From Acidovorax delafieldii 2AN (GTDB taxonomy: Bacteria; Pseudomonadota; Gammaproteobacteria; Burkholderiales; Burkholderiaceae_C): 56,988 nt of DNA. The first letter of the stretch is position 1, and each line of letters opens with the position of its first letter. The notes beneath the pieces were generated by a model that was not told the DNA's origin, ran no database searches, and saw only the letters and a program-made list of their open reading frames with translations. The translations under genes and the position numbers were made by a program. The DNA is taken from positions 1 to 56,988 of the forward strand of contig NZ_ACQT01000007.1 in assembly GCF_000175235.1 (NCBI RefSeq). Reading direction: 5' to 3'. Below, piece after piece: positions 10,264-18,919 of this stretch.

Positions 10264-11363
10264 GGCGATGACGGTGATGACGCCGGGGTGGGGGGCGGTG
10301 GAACCTCGCGCAGGCCTGCCACATTCGTCAGACGCACGGTGGTGGTATAGACGCGGCGCTTGAACCCGCTGTTGTCTCCGGTTGAACTGGCGGGGCCGAG
10401 AACGTAGGCTTTCGCGCTGTCGTTGTAGTCGGGGGATCTCTCGGTGGTTCTGGAGAGCAGGTGCAGGCGCACCGCCACGACGTTGGCCCAGTCGTTGTCA
10501 CGGGCACCCACCACTCCGCTCAAGCCGGTGCGGAAAATGTCGGGCGTGCCCTTGCTCGTGTCCGTGGCGGGGTCGGCGTCGGCCGGGTCCGTGGTGTCGA
10601 AACCGTATTCGAGCACCATGTTCTCGATACCTTCGGCCAGGGGTACGACCGTCATCTGGGTGCCGCGCAGTTCCGCCATCTTGAGCGTGGGCGTGGTGTC
10701 GCTGCCGCACTCATTGCAGTCGGCGATGTAGTAGATGCGCGAGACGTACTGGCGGACCTGGTTGGTGGCGTTGCACTGCAGGTTCTTCAGGGTGAAGTCA
10801 GCTGCCGTGGCGGACACGATGAACGGGTCGGCGACGGGGTCCGTGACGCAGCGGGACGTCTGGACGTGAGGCGCGCTGGCAGTCACGGCTGCCGGGGCTA
10901 CCGCATCCGCGCCGAGCCGGTGGACTGCAAATGCGACGGTTCCTGCCTTGTGGTTGGCCACGCAGGTGGCGGGCAGCGCATCGACTTCTGTGGGCGAAAG
11001 GCCCATCAGTGGCAAGGGAACCTTGGGGTCGGATGGCGCCGTCTTGTCCCACCCGAGGCTGTTCAAAGCCGTTGCGCACACGTCTGGGGTGGTGTAGCCC
11101 AGAAAATCGGTCGGAACTTCACCGTAGAAGCCCGCCAGGCTCAGATCGTCGTGCAGCAGTTCTACGGCATAGCGGCCGTTTTCGATCTGGCGGATGCTCT
11201 TCTCCAGTTCGTTGCCTGACTGGCTGCTGTTCGCAAACAGCAGTGAAAGGCCGGCCACCAGGACCATGCCGATCGTGAGTCCCACCATCAGTTCCACCAG
11301 CGAGAACCCCCGGTGCATCCGGGGCTGGAATGGCTTCAAAGGGAAAGTTCGGGTACGTTTCAT
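10260..11363 (-). CDS. pilW: PilW-like minor pilin
   Basis: 367 residues. The prepilin signal is MHRGFSLVELMVGLTIGMVLVAGLSLLFANS, with cleavage between G and F and Glu at +5, and is preceded by a long basic leader if translation starts at the ATG at 11363. Alternatives are an ATG at 11318 directly before the signal and a TTG at 11390. The C-terminal region contains VRLHLLSRTTERSPDYND, a usual PilW segment. A CNEC pair is visible in the middle. The gene lies 7 bases after pilV and overlaps pilX. It belongs to the minor-pilin priming complex. Confidence 0.85.
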   Translation of the reverse strand: MKRTRTFPLKPFQPRMHRGFSLVELMVGLTIGMVLVAGLSLLFANSSQSGNELEKSIRQIENGRYAVELLHDDLSLAGFYGEVPTDFLGYTTPDVCATALNSLGWDKTAPSDPKVPLPLMGLSPTEVDALPATCVANHKAGTVAFAVHRLGADAVAPAAVTASAPHVQTSRCVTDPVADPFIVSATAADFTLKNLQCNATNQVRQYVSRIYYIADCNECGSDTTPTLKMAELRGTQMTVVPLAEGIENMVLEYGFDTTDPADADPATDTSKGTPDIFRTGLSGVVGARDNDWANVVAVRLHLLSRTTERSPDYNDSAKAYVLGPASSTGDNSGFKRRVYTTTVRLTNVAGLREVPPPPTPASSPSSP

Positions 11364-11370
11364 GGCCGTG

Positions 11371-11922
11371 TCAGGGGGTTGGGTCGACAAGTTGAGCGAC
11401 CTGCATCACGACAGAAACGACACGGCGGGTGTCTTCGCTGCTGTATGCGTTCAGACCACAGGTGTTGGCGGGGGCGCCGCTGGGTTGCATGCCTTGCCAC
11501 GCCACTGCGATGAGGTATTGATTCGCTGCGGGGCTGGTGATGCAGCCACGCGCATTGAGCATGGCGCCCACCTTGGTTCCCCCTTGGATTTCTCCGGCTC
11601 CTCGCAGTGCCGTGGCCCACTCGCAGGCGTCTTTCTGGGCTGCGGTGAGGGCTGGGTCTGCGCAATTGCCTGGGTCGGTGGTTCCGATGTTGTTGGCCAC
11701 GTAGGCCGCAGCGTTGGCGCGGTTCAGCCGCATGCGTTCTGCCATGTCGTTGGCGAGAATCAGGGCTTGCGAGCGCTGGTATCCCTCCAGGTTGGCCACG
11801 GTGGTGCGCGCCTGCAGTCCGACAAAGCCCAGCACGCCAAATGCCACGATCAGCATGGCGATGAGTGCTTCGATGAGGGCAACGCCCTCTTGCGTGCGTA
11901 GATGTATTTTCACGTTGGGCAT
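11371..11922 (-). CDS. pilV: PilV-like minor pilin
   Basis: 183 residues starting MPNVKIHLRTQEGVALIEALIAMLIVAFGVLGFVGLQ. The EGVALIEALIA segment is a prepilin signal with cleavage after G and Glu at +5, and the GFVGLQARTT run is the PilV hallmark. NDMAERMRLNRAN is typical of the helix-to-globule transition in this family. Its ATG lies 13 bases inside the end of fimT, so it is coupled to it. It functions in the minor-pilin complex of the type IV pilus. Confidence 0.88.
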   Translation of the reverse strand: MPNVKIHLRTQEGVALIEALIAMLIVAFGVLGFVGLQARTTVANLEGYQRSQALILANDMAERMRLNRANAAAYVANNIGTTDPGNCADPALTAAQKDACEWATALRGAGEIQGGTKVGAMLNARGCITSPAANQYLIAVAWQGMQPSGAPANTCGLNAYSSEDTRRVVSVVMQVAQLVDPTP

Positions 11923-12398
11923 GCCGTTGTGGCGCTCTTGGGACGGCCCGATGGATCAAGTGAGATGCATCGGTTGCGAGTGGCGCTGCTGTTGGTCAGC
12001 GAGAAGCGCGCCACCGCCGTGGCGCTCGAAACCCGCCCGTTGCGATCAAATGTGACGGTGGCCGGACCGCTGAAGGTCACGCCGTTGCCCACAGGGTTCT
12101 TTTTTGCCACCACTTCGGTGCCCACCGTCACGCTCCAGCCCGACTCCCAGTGCGCGGCATCGCCCGACGCGGGGCGCAGAGTCACGGGGGTGGCGATGGA
12201 ACCGCGCTTGAGCGCCTCGTTGCGTGCCAGCGTCAGGTCCGCCATCAAGTCAAAGGCCGCCGCGCGCATGCGTTGGGTTTCCAGCAGGGATTGGAACGAC
12301 GGCGCGGCCAAAGACATCACAACCGCCAGCAGGGCGACCGTGACCATCAGCTCGACGAGCGTGAATCCGGCGTTGGAGGGGCGGGCGGCGACGGTCAT
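11910..12398 (-). CDS. fimT: FimT/GspH-type pseudopilin
   Basis: 162 residues. The ATG at 12398 gives MTVAARPSNAGFTLVELMVTVALLAVVMSLAAPSFQSLLETQRMR, with a prepilin peptidase site after the Gly and the conserved APSF motif of GspH/FimT. LMADLTLARNEALKRG is characteristic of the family. I rejected an upstream in-frame start at 12485 because it would run into pilE. Eight bases separate it from the pilE stop. It is a minor pilin or pseudopilin that helps initiate pilus assembly; FimT relatives can also bind DNA during uptake. Confidence 0.88.
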   Translation of the reverse strand: MTVAARPSNAGFTLVELMVTVALLAVVMSLAAPSFQSLLETQRMRAAAFDLMADLTLARNEALKRGSIATPVTLRPASGDAAHWESGWSVTVGTEVVAKKNPVGNGVTFSGPATVTFDRNGRVSSATAVARFSLTNSSATRNRCISLDPSGRPKSATTACPT

Positions 12399-12406
12399 GG
12401 CAAGTC

Positions 12407-12814
12407 CTACCAGCAGCCCGTCTGGGCGCTTCCGTTTTTCACCGCGGTCTTGGCGCCCGTGTGGTCTATGCCCAGCGTTCCGCACTTGTCGGCGGTTTGG
12501 CCGCCTTGAGGGGTGGCCGTGGCTGTGAAGGAGGGCGGCGTGCTGGCGGGTGCCGCAATGTCGATCGTGTAGAAGGACGTGACCTGGGTTGGAACGGTGA
12601 TGGCGAGAGACGCCGCGGTGGCTGCGTAGTTGCGGGTGTCGAGCAATCGCTGCTGTTGGCGCGTGCCGATATTCATGAGTACCGATTGCGCCTCAGCCCT
12701 GCGGGATTTACGCAAGTGGTCCTGGTACGACGGGTAGGCAATGGCCGCCAGGATGCTCACGACTGCTACCGCAATCATCAATTCGATCAGGGTGAATCCC
12801 TTGTAGCGCTCCAT
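12407..12814 (-). CDS. pilE: Type IV (minor) pilin PilE-like
   Basis: 135 residues starting [47 protein letters not shown], the classical class III prepilin signal (K-G/F cleavage, Glu+5) and AYPSY motif. Two C-terminal Cys (in KCGTLG and TGCW) can form the D-region disulfide. The ATG at 12814 is preceded by GGGGAC. An in-frame ATG at 12844 would add ten residues and spoil the leader. First gene of the operon, which is driven from the AT-rich region at 12845-12900. Placement with fimT-pilVWX-pilY1 argues for a minor pilin rather than the main pilus subunit. Confidence 0.88.
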   Translation of the reverse strand: MERYKGFTLIELMIAVAVVSILAAIAYPSYQDHLRKSRRAEAQSVLMNIGTRQQQRLLDTRNYAATAASLAITVPTQVTSFYTIDIAAPASTPPSFTATATPQGGQTADKCGTLGIDHTGAKTAVKNGSAQTGCW

Positions 12815-12853
12815 GCCGTTGTCCCCTTTGCCGAAATGCGGCACTGATGTGTA

Positions 12854-12868
12854 TGTGAAATTATCACA
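12854..12868 (-). promoter_or_regulatory. Candidate promoter/operator in front of the pilin operon
   Basis: This is the most AT-rich stretch of the region. It contains the palindrome TGTGA-AATTA-TCACA. Read on the minus strand, TGTGATAAT looks like an extended -10 element about 45 bases before the pilE ATG; no good -35 is present. The palindrome resembles a CRP half-site pair but with a 5-base instead of a 6-base centre. Confidence 0.35.
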
Positions 12869-13044
12869 TTTGAAGAAATGTTAACGGTTGCTGCCGATGA
12901 GCGGCGTTGAATTGGGGATGAGCGGTAGGGTGGCATTACCCGTGAATCCGTTGGATCGGTGACACGCAGCGGACCGCCGGGCTCTTGGGCTGGCTGGCAA
13001 AGGCGCAAAAAGTCGAGGAAAATGCCGAGCTATTCCGAAGATTC

Positions 13045-13881
13045 ATGCAAGACCGACTTTCCTGGACCCAAGCCGCCTTCGAGCGCATCCTGCGACCGGC
13101 GGTTCGGCTCGCCCTGGCTATGGGGTTGAAACATGCGCAACTTGAGGAAGTGCTGCGGGACCTGCTGCTGGACGAGGCGCGCAGTCTTTGGCTCAAGCAA
13201 GGGGAGGCGAAACCCAATCTCAGCCAACTGTCCACGACCACCGGGCTCAACCGTAAAGATGTGACGGCGCGCGTGCGAGCAACCCGAACGCCTTTACCTG
13301 CGACGGAGGGCTCTGCCGCGGCAAAGGCCTATACAGCCTGGCTGCAGCTCGTTGCGGAAGAGCCCATGCACCGGCGGTTGCCAGTGGCCGACAGCGGGGA
13401 TGGCCCATCGTTTGAACTTTTGTCCCGGTTTGCGACCCGAGGCAATGTGCACCACCGTGCGGTTCTGGACGAATTACAGCGACTGAATCTTGCGACCGTG
13501 GCCGACGGGATGACAGAAATGGCGGGGGATGGGTTTGTGCCAGCCGCCAGCCTGCAGGACATGCTGGCCTTCCTGGGAGACAACGTGCGAGACCATCTGC
13601 AGGCCGCGGTGTCCAATACGCTTGGAGAGCAGCCCCGCATGCTCGAACGCGCTGTGTACGCGTCGGGGCTGGCGCTGGAAGACTGCGAGCGCATCCACCA
13701 GCTTACCCGCGAGCATTGGGACACGGTCCACCATCGGCTGGTGCGGGAGATGGCGGAATCGGTGAACCAGGCGGACGGCCAGGGGGGCGGCCGTCTGAGG
13801 GTGGGCATTTATACCTATTATGAAAAGAGCCAGAACCTGGGGCAGGAACTGGATGGCCCCCGGGCCGAAACCATCAAATAA
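13045..13881 (+). CDS. DUF6502 family protein
   Basis: 278 residues. It opens MQDRLSWTQAAFERILRPAVRLALAMGLKHAQLEEVLRDLLLDEAR, the usual helical beginning of DUF6502, then a winged-helix-like stretch with LSTTTGLNRKDVTARVR that looks DNA-binding. The C-terminus contains VGIYTYYEKSQ. The molecular role is unknown; the predicted HTH suggests a regulator. I prefer the ATG at 13045 over an in-frame TTG at 12985, although the ribosome site is weak. It stands 12 bases ahead of a DUF5666 lipoprotein gene, an association I recall from other betaproteobacteria. Divergent from the pilin operon. Confidence 0.75.
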   Translation: MQDRLSWTQAAFERILRPAVRLALAMGLKHAQLEEVLRDLLLDEARSLWLKQGEAKPNLSQLSTTTGLNRKDVTARVRATRTPLPATEGSAAAKAYTAWLQLVAEEPMHRRLPVADSGDGPSFELLSRFATRGNVHHRAVLDELQRLNLATVADGMTEMAGDGFVPAASLQDMLAFLGDNVRDHLQAAVSNTLGEQPRMLERAVYASGLALEDCERIHQLTREHWDTVHHRLVREMAESVNQADGQGGGRLRVGIYTYYEKSQNLGQELDGPRAETIK

Positions 13882-13893
13882 ATCGGAATTTCC

Positions 13894-15306
13894 ATGGCGA
13901 TGAATATGTTGGGTCGTGCCTTTGTGCTGGTCGTTGCGATGGCACTGACGGCTTGCGGTGGCGGGGGCAGCAGCTCTTCGACTGGCTCGGGTGGCGCGGG
14001 CGGCGTGGTCGTTGGTGGCTCGGGCGGCTCCAGTTCACCGGACGGCAATGGCTCCAGCGGTTCCGACGGCTCAGGCTCAGGTACGGGCGGCGCGGACAGC
14101 GGTTCGGGTGGCTCCGGCGGCAGTGGAACCGGCGACAGCGGCACCGGTGGGGCTGGCGGCGGTACGGGTGCGGGGAGCGGTGGCGATTCATCCGCATCCG
14201 GCCCCGGGGACTCCGGGGGAGTGGGCTCCGGCGGAACTGGCGCAGCCGCAGCTTCTGTGGCGGTGGGTGTGGCCGACGGGTTTGGCAGTGTGATCATGAA
14301 TGGGGTGCGCTTCAACGTCGACACCGCCCACGTCGTGACCGAAGATGCTGTGAGCCTGCAATTGGGCATGACGGCCAGCGTGCGTGGATCCATCGACGCG
14401 GGGCTGACGGCGGGCACGGCAACTGAAATCCTGTCGATCCCCGAGTTGCGGGGATTGGTCAGCAAAATTGACGTGGCTGCGGGTCAGTTGGAAGTCATGG
14501 GCGTGGTTGTCTCGGTCGATGAAGCCACGGCGTTCGCGGGGGTAACGGCTTTGAGCGATCTGAGGGTCGGCGCGATGGTTCAGGTCTATGCGCTGCCCAA
14601 CGGCCCCGGCCGCATGCGCGCCACCCGGATCGAGGTCAGCACTTCGGGGACGCACACCCGTATTCGCGGCGCCATCCAGAACTTGAATGCGACCGCGCGC
14701 ACTTTCCGTGTGGAAGGATTGACGGTGAACTATGCCGCTGCCGACTTCGCCGGAGGGCTCACGCCCTCGGCCCTGGCGGAGGGGATGGCCGTCTATGTTC
14801 GCGCCTCGGGCAGTCCGTCGTTGGGGGTGCTCACGGCGACCCAGTTGTACCGCGGGCACACCCTGCCCACCCAGAGTGCCGCACCTGTCACTCTGCTGGG
14901 CATGGTGACCGACTATGTAGCGCTTGGGTCGTTCAGCCTGCAGGGAGTGCCGGTGGACGCCAGCGCCGCCCAGGTGACGGGGGGACGAGAAGCTGCCATC
15001 GGCAACGGGGTCAAGCTCGATGTCACGGGCACCATGGCCAATGGGGTTCTAGTGGCCTCAAAAGTCCGCATCCGCAACGTACCCGGTACGGGCGGTCCCG
15101 TGTCCTTTAATGTGATCGGCGTCGTTGCGCAGTTCAAGTCCGCAGCCAGCTTTCGAGTGAATGGTCAGCCGATCAATGCCAGTCGGCCGGCAGTGACGTT
15201 TGTCAATGGATCGGCTGCCAATTTGCGAAACGGAGTCCAGGTCAATATCAAGGGCGATCAGGTGGTCGAGGGCGTCTTGCAGGCCAATGAGGTCCGTTTT
15301 GAATGA
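13894..15306 (+). CDS. DUF5666-domain lipoprotein with long Gly/Ser linker
   Basis: 470 residues. The signal ends in a lipobox, LTAC (Cys21), so the product is lipidated. Residues about 22-115 are nearly pure Gly/Ser/Ala/Thr/Asp, a low-complexity linker that would hold the body away from the membrane. From about 120 onward come repeated DUF5666-like beta units, each with a pattern such as GLVSKIDVAAGQLEVMGVVVSVDEAT, IRGAIQNLNATARTFRVEGLTV, and LGMVTDYVALGSFSLQGVPVDAS. Function unknown. The partner upstream is the DUF6502 gene. The GC-rich repeats of the linker would make length variation between strains likely. Confidence 0.8.
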   Translation: MAMNMLGRAFVLVVAMALTACGGGGSSSSTGSGGAGGVVVGGSGGSSSPDGNGSSGSDGSGSGTGGADSGSGGSGGSGTGDSGTGGAGGGTGAGSGGDSSASGPGDSGGVGSGGTGAAAASVAVGVADGFGSVIMNGVRFNVDTAHVVTEDAVSLQLGMTASVRGSIDAGLTAGTATEILSIPELRGLVSKIDVAAGQLEVMGVVVSVDEATAFAGVTALSDLRVGAMVQVYALPNGPGRMRATRIEVSTSGTHTRIRGAIQNLNATARTFRVEGLTVNYAAADFAGGLTPSALAEGMAVYVRASGSPSLGVLTATQLYRGHTLPTQSAAPVTLLGMVTDYVALGSFSLQGVPVDASAAQVTGGREAAIGNGVKLDVTGTMANGVLVASKVRIRNVPGTGGPVSFNVIGVVAQFKSAASFRVNGQPINASRPAVTFVNGSAANLRNGVQVNIKGDQVVEGVLQANEVRFE

Positions 15307-15593
15307 GCCATCTCCCCGGATTTCGCCAATGCAATTGGCGCAGAAGATGCGTTAGGTTTGCGGGGCGCCATGTGAGTCAGAGTCGTTTTCACTGTCTCGA
15401 TGCGCTGCAGCTAATGGGGTAAGCCTTTCAGCGGCCTGTTGAGCATTGCGCAAACTGGTGGTGTGTTTCCTTGCGGTATGGCGCGTAGATGCGCAGGTCG
15501 CTTGAAAGGAAAGCTCTGATTCAGCAGTTGGGTATTCTGGGAGCGGCCTCTTCGAATGTCTCAGGGGCTGCAGGGGGCCGCCGTGCGTCTGGA
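15307..15593. other. Convergent intergenic stretch with a short inverted repeat
   Basis: No coding signal seen. A perfect 7-bp inverted repeat (CGCCAAT at 15324-15330, ATTGGCG at 15334-15340) lies just behind the DUF5666 gene but lacks a T-run, so it is at best a weak terminator. Confidence 0.4.
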
Positions 15594-16103
15594 CTATTTC
15601 TCATCCACGGGGCCGCGAGGTACCGAGCCCAGTTGCCGCTGTATATGCGTTAGCAGGCCGTCGCAGGCATCTTCCAGCAGATCCAGCACATGCTCGAAAC
15701 CTTGGGCATTGCCGTAATAGGGATCTGGTACCACGGGGCTGCGGGTGTGCAGGCAGAACTCGGTCAGGAGCCGCAAGCGGTATTGCAGTTCTGGAGGGCA
15801 GCGGCGGCGCAACTCCTCCAAGTTGCCGTAGTCCATGGCTAGCAGCAGATTGAATGAGCAGAAATCGCTGTTGGTGAGTTGGCGTGACCGCCGATCGGCC
15901 AGTACATAGCCGCGCCGCGCGGCATGGGCCAGCGCGCGCGGGTCCGGCGGCTCCCCCTTGTGGGCGCTGTGGGTGCCAGCTGAGTCAATGCGAACGCTCT
16001 CGGCAAGACCGGCCGCTGTCGCGCGCTGGCGCAGCACCTCTTGCGCTGTGGGGCTGCGGCACAGATTGCCCATGCAAACGAAGAGGACGGAGAACCGACT
16101 CAT
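15594..16103 (-). CDS. Low-molecular-weight protein-tyrosine phosphatase (Wzb/EpsP-like)
   Basis: 169 residues. The N-terminal phosphate-binding loop VCMGNLCRS gives the C-x5-R signature (Cys10, Arg16), and the general-acid Asp is in VPDPYYG. The family dephosphorylates tyrosine-phosphorylated proteins; members beside polysaccharide loci act on the autokinase that controls polymerisation. A CpsD/EpsG-like kinase with a C-terminal Tyr cluster lies at 22418, so this is a plausible kinase/phosphatase pair. The gene is transcribed away from the EPS operon, and the 240-base gap to galE probably holds both promoters. Confidence 0.9.
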   Translation of the reverse strand: MSRFSVLFVCMGNLCRSPTAQEVLRQRATAAGLAESVRIDSAGTHSAHKGEPPDPRALAHAARRGYVLADRRSRQLTNSDFCSFNLLLAMDYGNLEELRRRCPPELQYRLRLLTEFCLHTRSPVVPDPYYGNAQGFEHVLDLLEDACDGLLTHIQRQLGSVPRGPVDEK

Positions 16104-16345
16104 TTCAACGAACGCTGCCTCGGAGAGAGTGCAGACGAGATTGTTGGATTCGGCTCATTGGGCATGAAACCTTTGCTGTGTTCATTCGTGCAAACGGACG
16201 CATGGAAACGTGGACGTACGAGGCAAATGACATAAGATCATAGGGCGGTATGGGTTCCGCCATGAAGGCAGGACTCTGGGATGCAATGATTCATGAGCGC
16301 GCCTGGCACGCAACATGGCATGAACAGATTGGACGCGGATCCTCC

Positions 16346-17392
16346 ATGGCCTCATCCTCTGAAAGCAACGTGATTCTGGTAACCGGTGGGGCTGGCTACA
16401 TTGGTAGCCATACCTGTGTCGAGTTGCTTGTGGCGGGCTATGAGGTGGCGGTGTTCGATAACTTCAGCAACAGTTCGCCAGAAGTATTGGCGCGCGTGGA
16501 GCTGTTGACGGGCCGTCGGGTGCATCTATACCGTGGCGACATCCGCGATAGCGGCGCACTGGACCACGCGCTGGCGGACAGCGGTGCTGGGGCTGTGGTG
16601 CATTTTGCGGGGCTGAAGGCGGTTGGCGAATCAGTGGTACAACCGATTCGCTACTACGACAACAATGTTGTCGGCACGCTGCGTCTGCTGGAGGCCATGA
16701 GCCGTGCAGGGGTCAAGTCGCTGGTCTTCAGTTCTTCCGCCACCGTGTACGGCGAGCCGCAGTCACTGCCGCTGACGGAGGAGCACCCGTTGGCGGCGAC
16801 CAATCCTTATGGTCGGACCAAGCTGGTGATTGAAGACATGTTGCGGGATATCCACCATGCCGACCCTTCCTGGCGCATCGCCATCTTGCGCTATTTCAAT
16901 CCTGTGGGAGCGCATGCCAGTGGACAGATTGGCGAGGACCCCATGGGTGTGCCCAACAATCTGTTGCCCTACGTGGCTCAGGTGGCAGTTGGGCGGCGCG
17001 AATACCTCAACATTTGGGGCGGAGACTATCCCACGCCCGACGGCACCGGCTTGCGCGACTACATCCACGTGGTTGATCTTGCGCAGGGCCACCTCAAGGC
17101 CTTGGAGCGCCTGCAGACTGCGGCGCAATGCTTCAGCGTCAATCTGGGCACAGGGACGGGCTACAGCGTGCTTGAGATCGTGCGTGCTTTCGAACAAGCC
17201 AGCGGCCGCGCCGTACCTTACCGCATAGCGTCTCGGCGCTCCGGCGATGTGGCCGCCTGTTATTCCGATCCGCGCCAGGCCGCCGAATTGCTGGGCTGGC
17301 GCGCTGAGCGCGATCTGGCCAGGATGTGCCAGGATGCATGGAACTGGCAGAGCCAAAACCCTCAGGGATTTACGCGGGCTGAGCCGCGTTGA
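16346..17392 (+). CDS. galE: UDP-glucose 4-epimerase
   Basis: 348 residues. VTGGAGYIGSHT is the NAD-binding glycine motif. SSSATVYGEP supplies the catalytic Ser and YGRTK the Tyr-x3-Lys pair. LRYFNPVGAH and GTGLRDYIHVVDLA are standard GalE blocks. It interconverts UDP-glucose and UDP-galactose, and so supplies UDP-galactose for the polysaccharide. I chose the ATG at 16346, just before the conserved core; upstream in-frame starts (16250 and others) would add a long non-conserved tail. First gene of the rightward EPS arm. Confidence 0.93.
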   Translation: MASSSESNVILVTGGAGYIGSHTCVELLVAGYEVAVFDNFSNSSPEVLARVELLTGRRVHLYRGDIRDSGALDHALADSGAGAVVHFAGLKAVGESVVQPIRYYDNNVVGTLRLLEAMSRAGVKSLVFSSSATVYGEPQSLPLTEEHPLAATNPYGRTKLVIEDMLRDIHHADPSWRIAILRYFNPVGAHASGQIGEDPMGVPNNLLPYVAQVAVGRREYLNIWGGDYPTPDGTGLRDYIHVVDLAQGHLKALERLQTAAQCFSVNLGTGTGYSVLEIVRAFEQASGRAVPYRIASRRSGDVAACYSDPRQAAELLGWRAERDLARMCQDAWNWQSQNPQGFTRAEPR

Positions 17393-17440
17393 ACCGCAGC
17401 GGCCTCCATGCTTGCAGACATACGGGGAGACACGCAAACC

Positions 17441-18883
17441 ATGTTGATCCAACCGGTGGTGCTGTCGGGCGGTTCGGGCACGCGCCTGTGGCCGCTGTCG
17501 CGTGAAAAATACCCTAAGCAGTTGCTTTCGCTCACGGGAGAGGATTCGCTGCTTCAAGCTACCCTGCGGCGGTTTGAGGGCGTGGCGGGCATTGACAGCG
17601 CGCCGCCGATGGTCGTCTGCAATGAGGAATATCGATTCGTGGTTGCGGAACAATTGCGCCTTATCGGAAAGCAAGGCAGCATCGTTCTGGAGCCAGTGGG
17701 CCGCAATACTGCGCCTGCGTTGACGTTGGCGGCGCTGGCGGCACAGTCCGGCGGAGGCGATCCGGTGCTGCTGGTCATGCCCGCTGATCACGTCGTTGCC
17801 CAGCCAGCGGTATTTCAAGAGAGCGTGTGCCATGCCGCGCGGCTGGCCCAAGATGGTGCCATCGTCACTTTCGGCATCACTCCGGACCGACCCGAGACGG
17901 GCTATGGCTACATACAGACAGGCGCCTCGGTGGATGAGGGTGGTGCATGTTTTATTGCACGTTTCGTTGAAAAACCCGATCTCAGAACGGCAGAAGGCTA
18001 TGTGCAAGCGGGAGACTATTTTTGGAATAGCGGGCTGTTCGTGCTGCGTGCCTCAGTCTGGTTGAAAGCGCTGGCACTGTGCCGTCCCGACATCCTGACT
18101 GCCTGTGCAGCGGCGTGGAAAAACGGCGAATCCGACCTTTCGTTTTTGCGTGTGGGTGCAGAGGCATTTGCCGCCTGCCCGGGGGATTCAATCGACTATG
18201 CCGTAATGGAGCGTCTGGCCGGCGCCCAAGCAGTGGCCGGCTTGCCGCCGGGTGTGGTCGTACCGCTGTCGGCGGGGTGGTCCGATGTGGGCTCTTGGGA
18301 TGCGCTTTGGCAAATCCTGCCCAAGGATGGGGACGGAAATGTGGCGCAGGGTCCAACCTTGATGCAGGACAGCAGCAATACCTTGGCACTGTCTTCTGGA
18401 CGCTTGCTGGCGTGTGTGGGCTTGCAGGGGATGGTCGTGGTGGAAACGCCCGACGCGGTGCTCGTGGTGGATCAGCGCCACACCCAGAGTGTGAAAAAAA
18501 TTGTCGATCGTCTCAAACGGGACGGTCGCTCCGAGGGATTGCTGCACAGAAAGGTATACCGCCCCTGGGGTTGGTATGACGGCGTTGACGGGGGCGAACG
18601 TTTCCAGGTCAAGCGGATCATGGTCAAGCCTGGCGGCAAGCTGTCGCTGCAGATGCACCATCACCGCGCCGAACACTGGATCGTTGTGCGTGGCACGGCT
18701 CGCGTGACCAAGGGCGACGAGGTTTTTCTTCTCTCTGAGAATCAATCCACGTACATCCCTCTGGGTGTGACGCATCGGCTGGAAAACCCGGGCCAAGTGG
18801 AGCTGGAGATGATCGAGGTGCAGTCTGGCTCCTATCTGGGTGAGGACGACATCGTGCGGTTCGAAGACTTGTATGGGCGCTGA
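17441..18883 (+). CDS. manC: Bifunctional mannose-1-phosphate guanylyltransferase / mannose-6-phosphate isomerase
   Basis: 480 residues in two parts. The nucleotidyltransferase domain has LSGGSGTRLWPLSREKYPKQ near the start, MPADHVV in the middle and FVEKP. The cupin (type II phosphomannose isomerase) domain from about 370 reads RPWGWYDGVD, MVKPGGKLSLQMHHHRAEHWIVV and YIPLGVTHRLENPG. It makes GDP-mannose from mannose-1-phosphate, and perhaps mannose-6-phosphate from fructose-6-phosphate. The ATG at 17441 has a GGGGAG site upstream. It belongs to the nucleotide-sugar block at the head of the EPS arm. Confidence 0.93.
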   Translation: MLIQPVVLSGGSGTRLWPLSREKYPKQLLSLTGEDSLLQATLRRFEGVAGIDSAPPMVVCNEEYRFVVAEQLRLIGKQGSIVLEPVGRNTAPALTLAALAAQSGGGDPVLLVMPADHVVAQPAVFQESVCHAARLAQDGAIVTFGITPDRPETGYGYIQTGASVDEGGACFIARFVEKPDLRTAEGYVQAGDYFWNSGLFVLRASVWLKALALCRPDILTACAAAWKNGESDLSFLRVGAEAFAACPGDSIDYAVMERLAGAQAVAGLPPGVVVPLSAGWSDVGSWDALWQILPKDGDGNVAQGPTLMQDSSNTLALSSGRLLACVGLQGMVVVETPDAVLVVDQRHTQSVKKIVDRLKRDGRSEGLLHRKVYRPWGWYDGVDGGERFQVKRIMVKPGGKLSLQMHHHRAEHWIVVRGTARVTKGDEVFLLSENQSTYIPLGVTHRLENPGQVELEMIEVQSGSYLGEDDIVRFEDLYGR

Positions 18884-18919
18884 TGGCGGCGCGGGACTAT
18901 CTGGTAGGAGCTACCTTCC

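Noticed and set aside
13022-13110. ATG at 13022 with a good GAGGA site, giving a short ORF in another frame ahead of the DUF6502 gene
   Set aside because: The frame has no recognisable features and closes soon; the site may instead help load ribosomes for the DUF6502 gene.
15324-15340. Inverted repeat behind the DUF5666 gene as a rho-independent terminator
   Set aside because: The stem is 7 bp with a 3-base loop and no T-run follows.
16244-16250. GGCGGTA in the leader of the EPS arm, like the core of the ops element bound by RfaH
   Set aside because: Only seven bases match, the following GC is missing, the JUMPstart context is absent, and RfaH control is not expected in this group.
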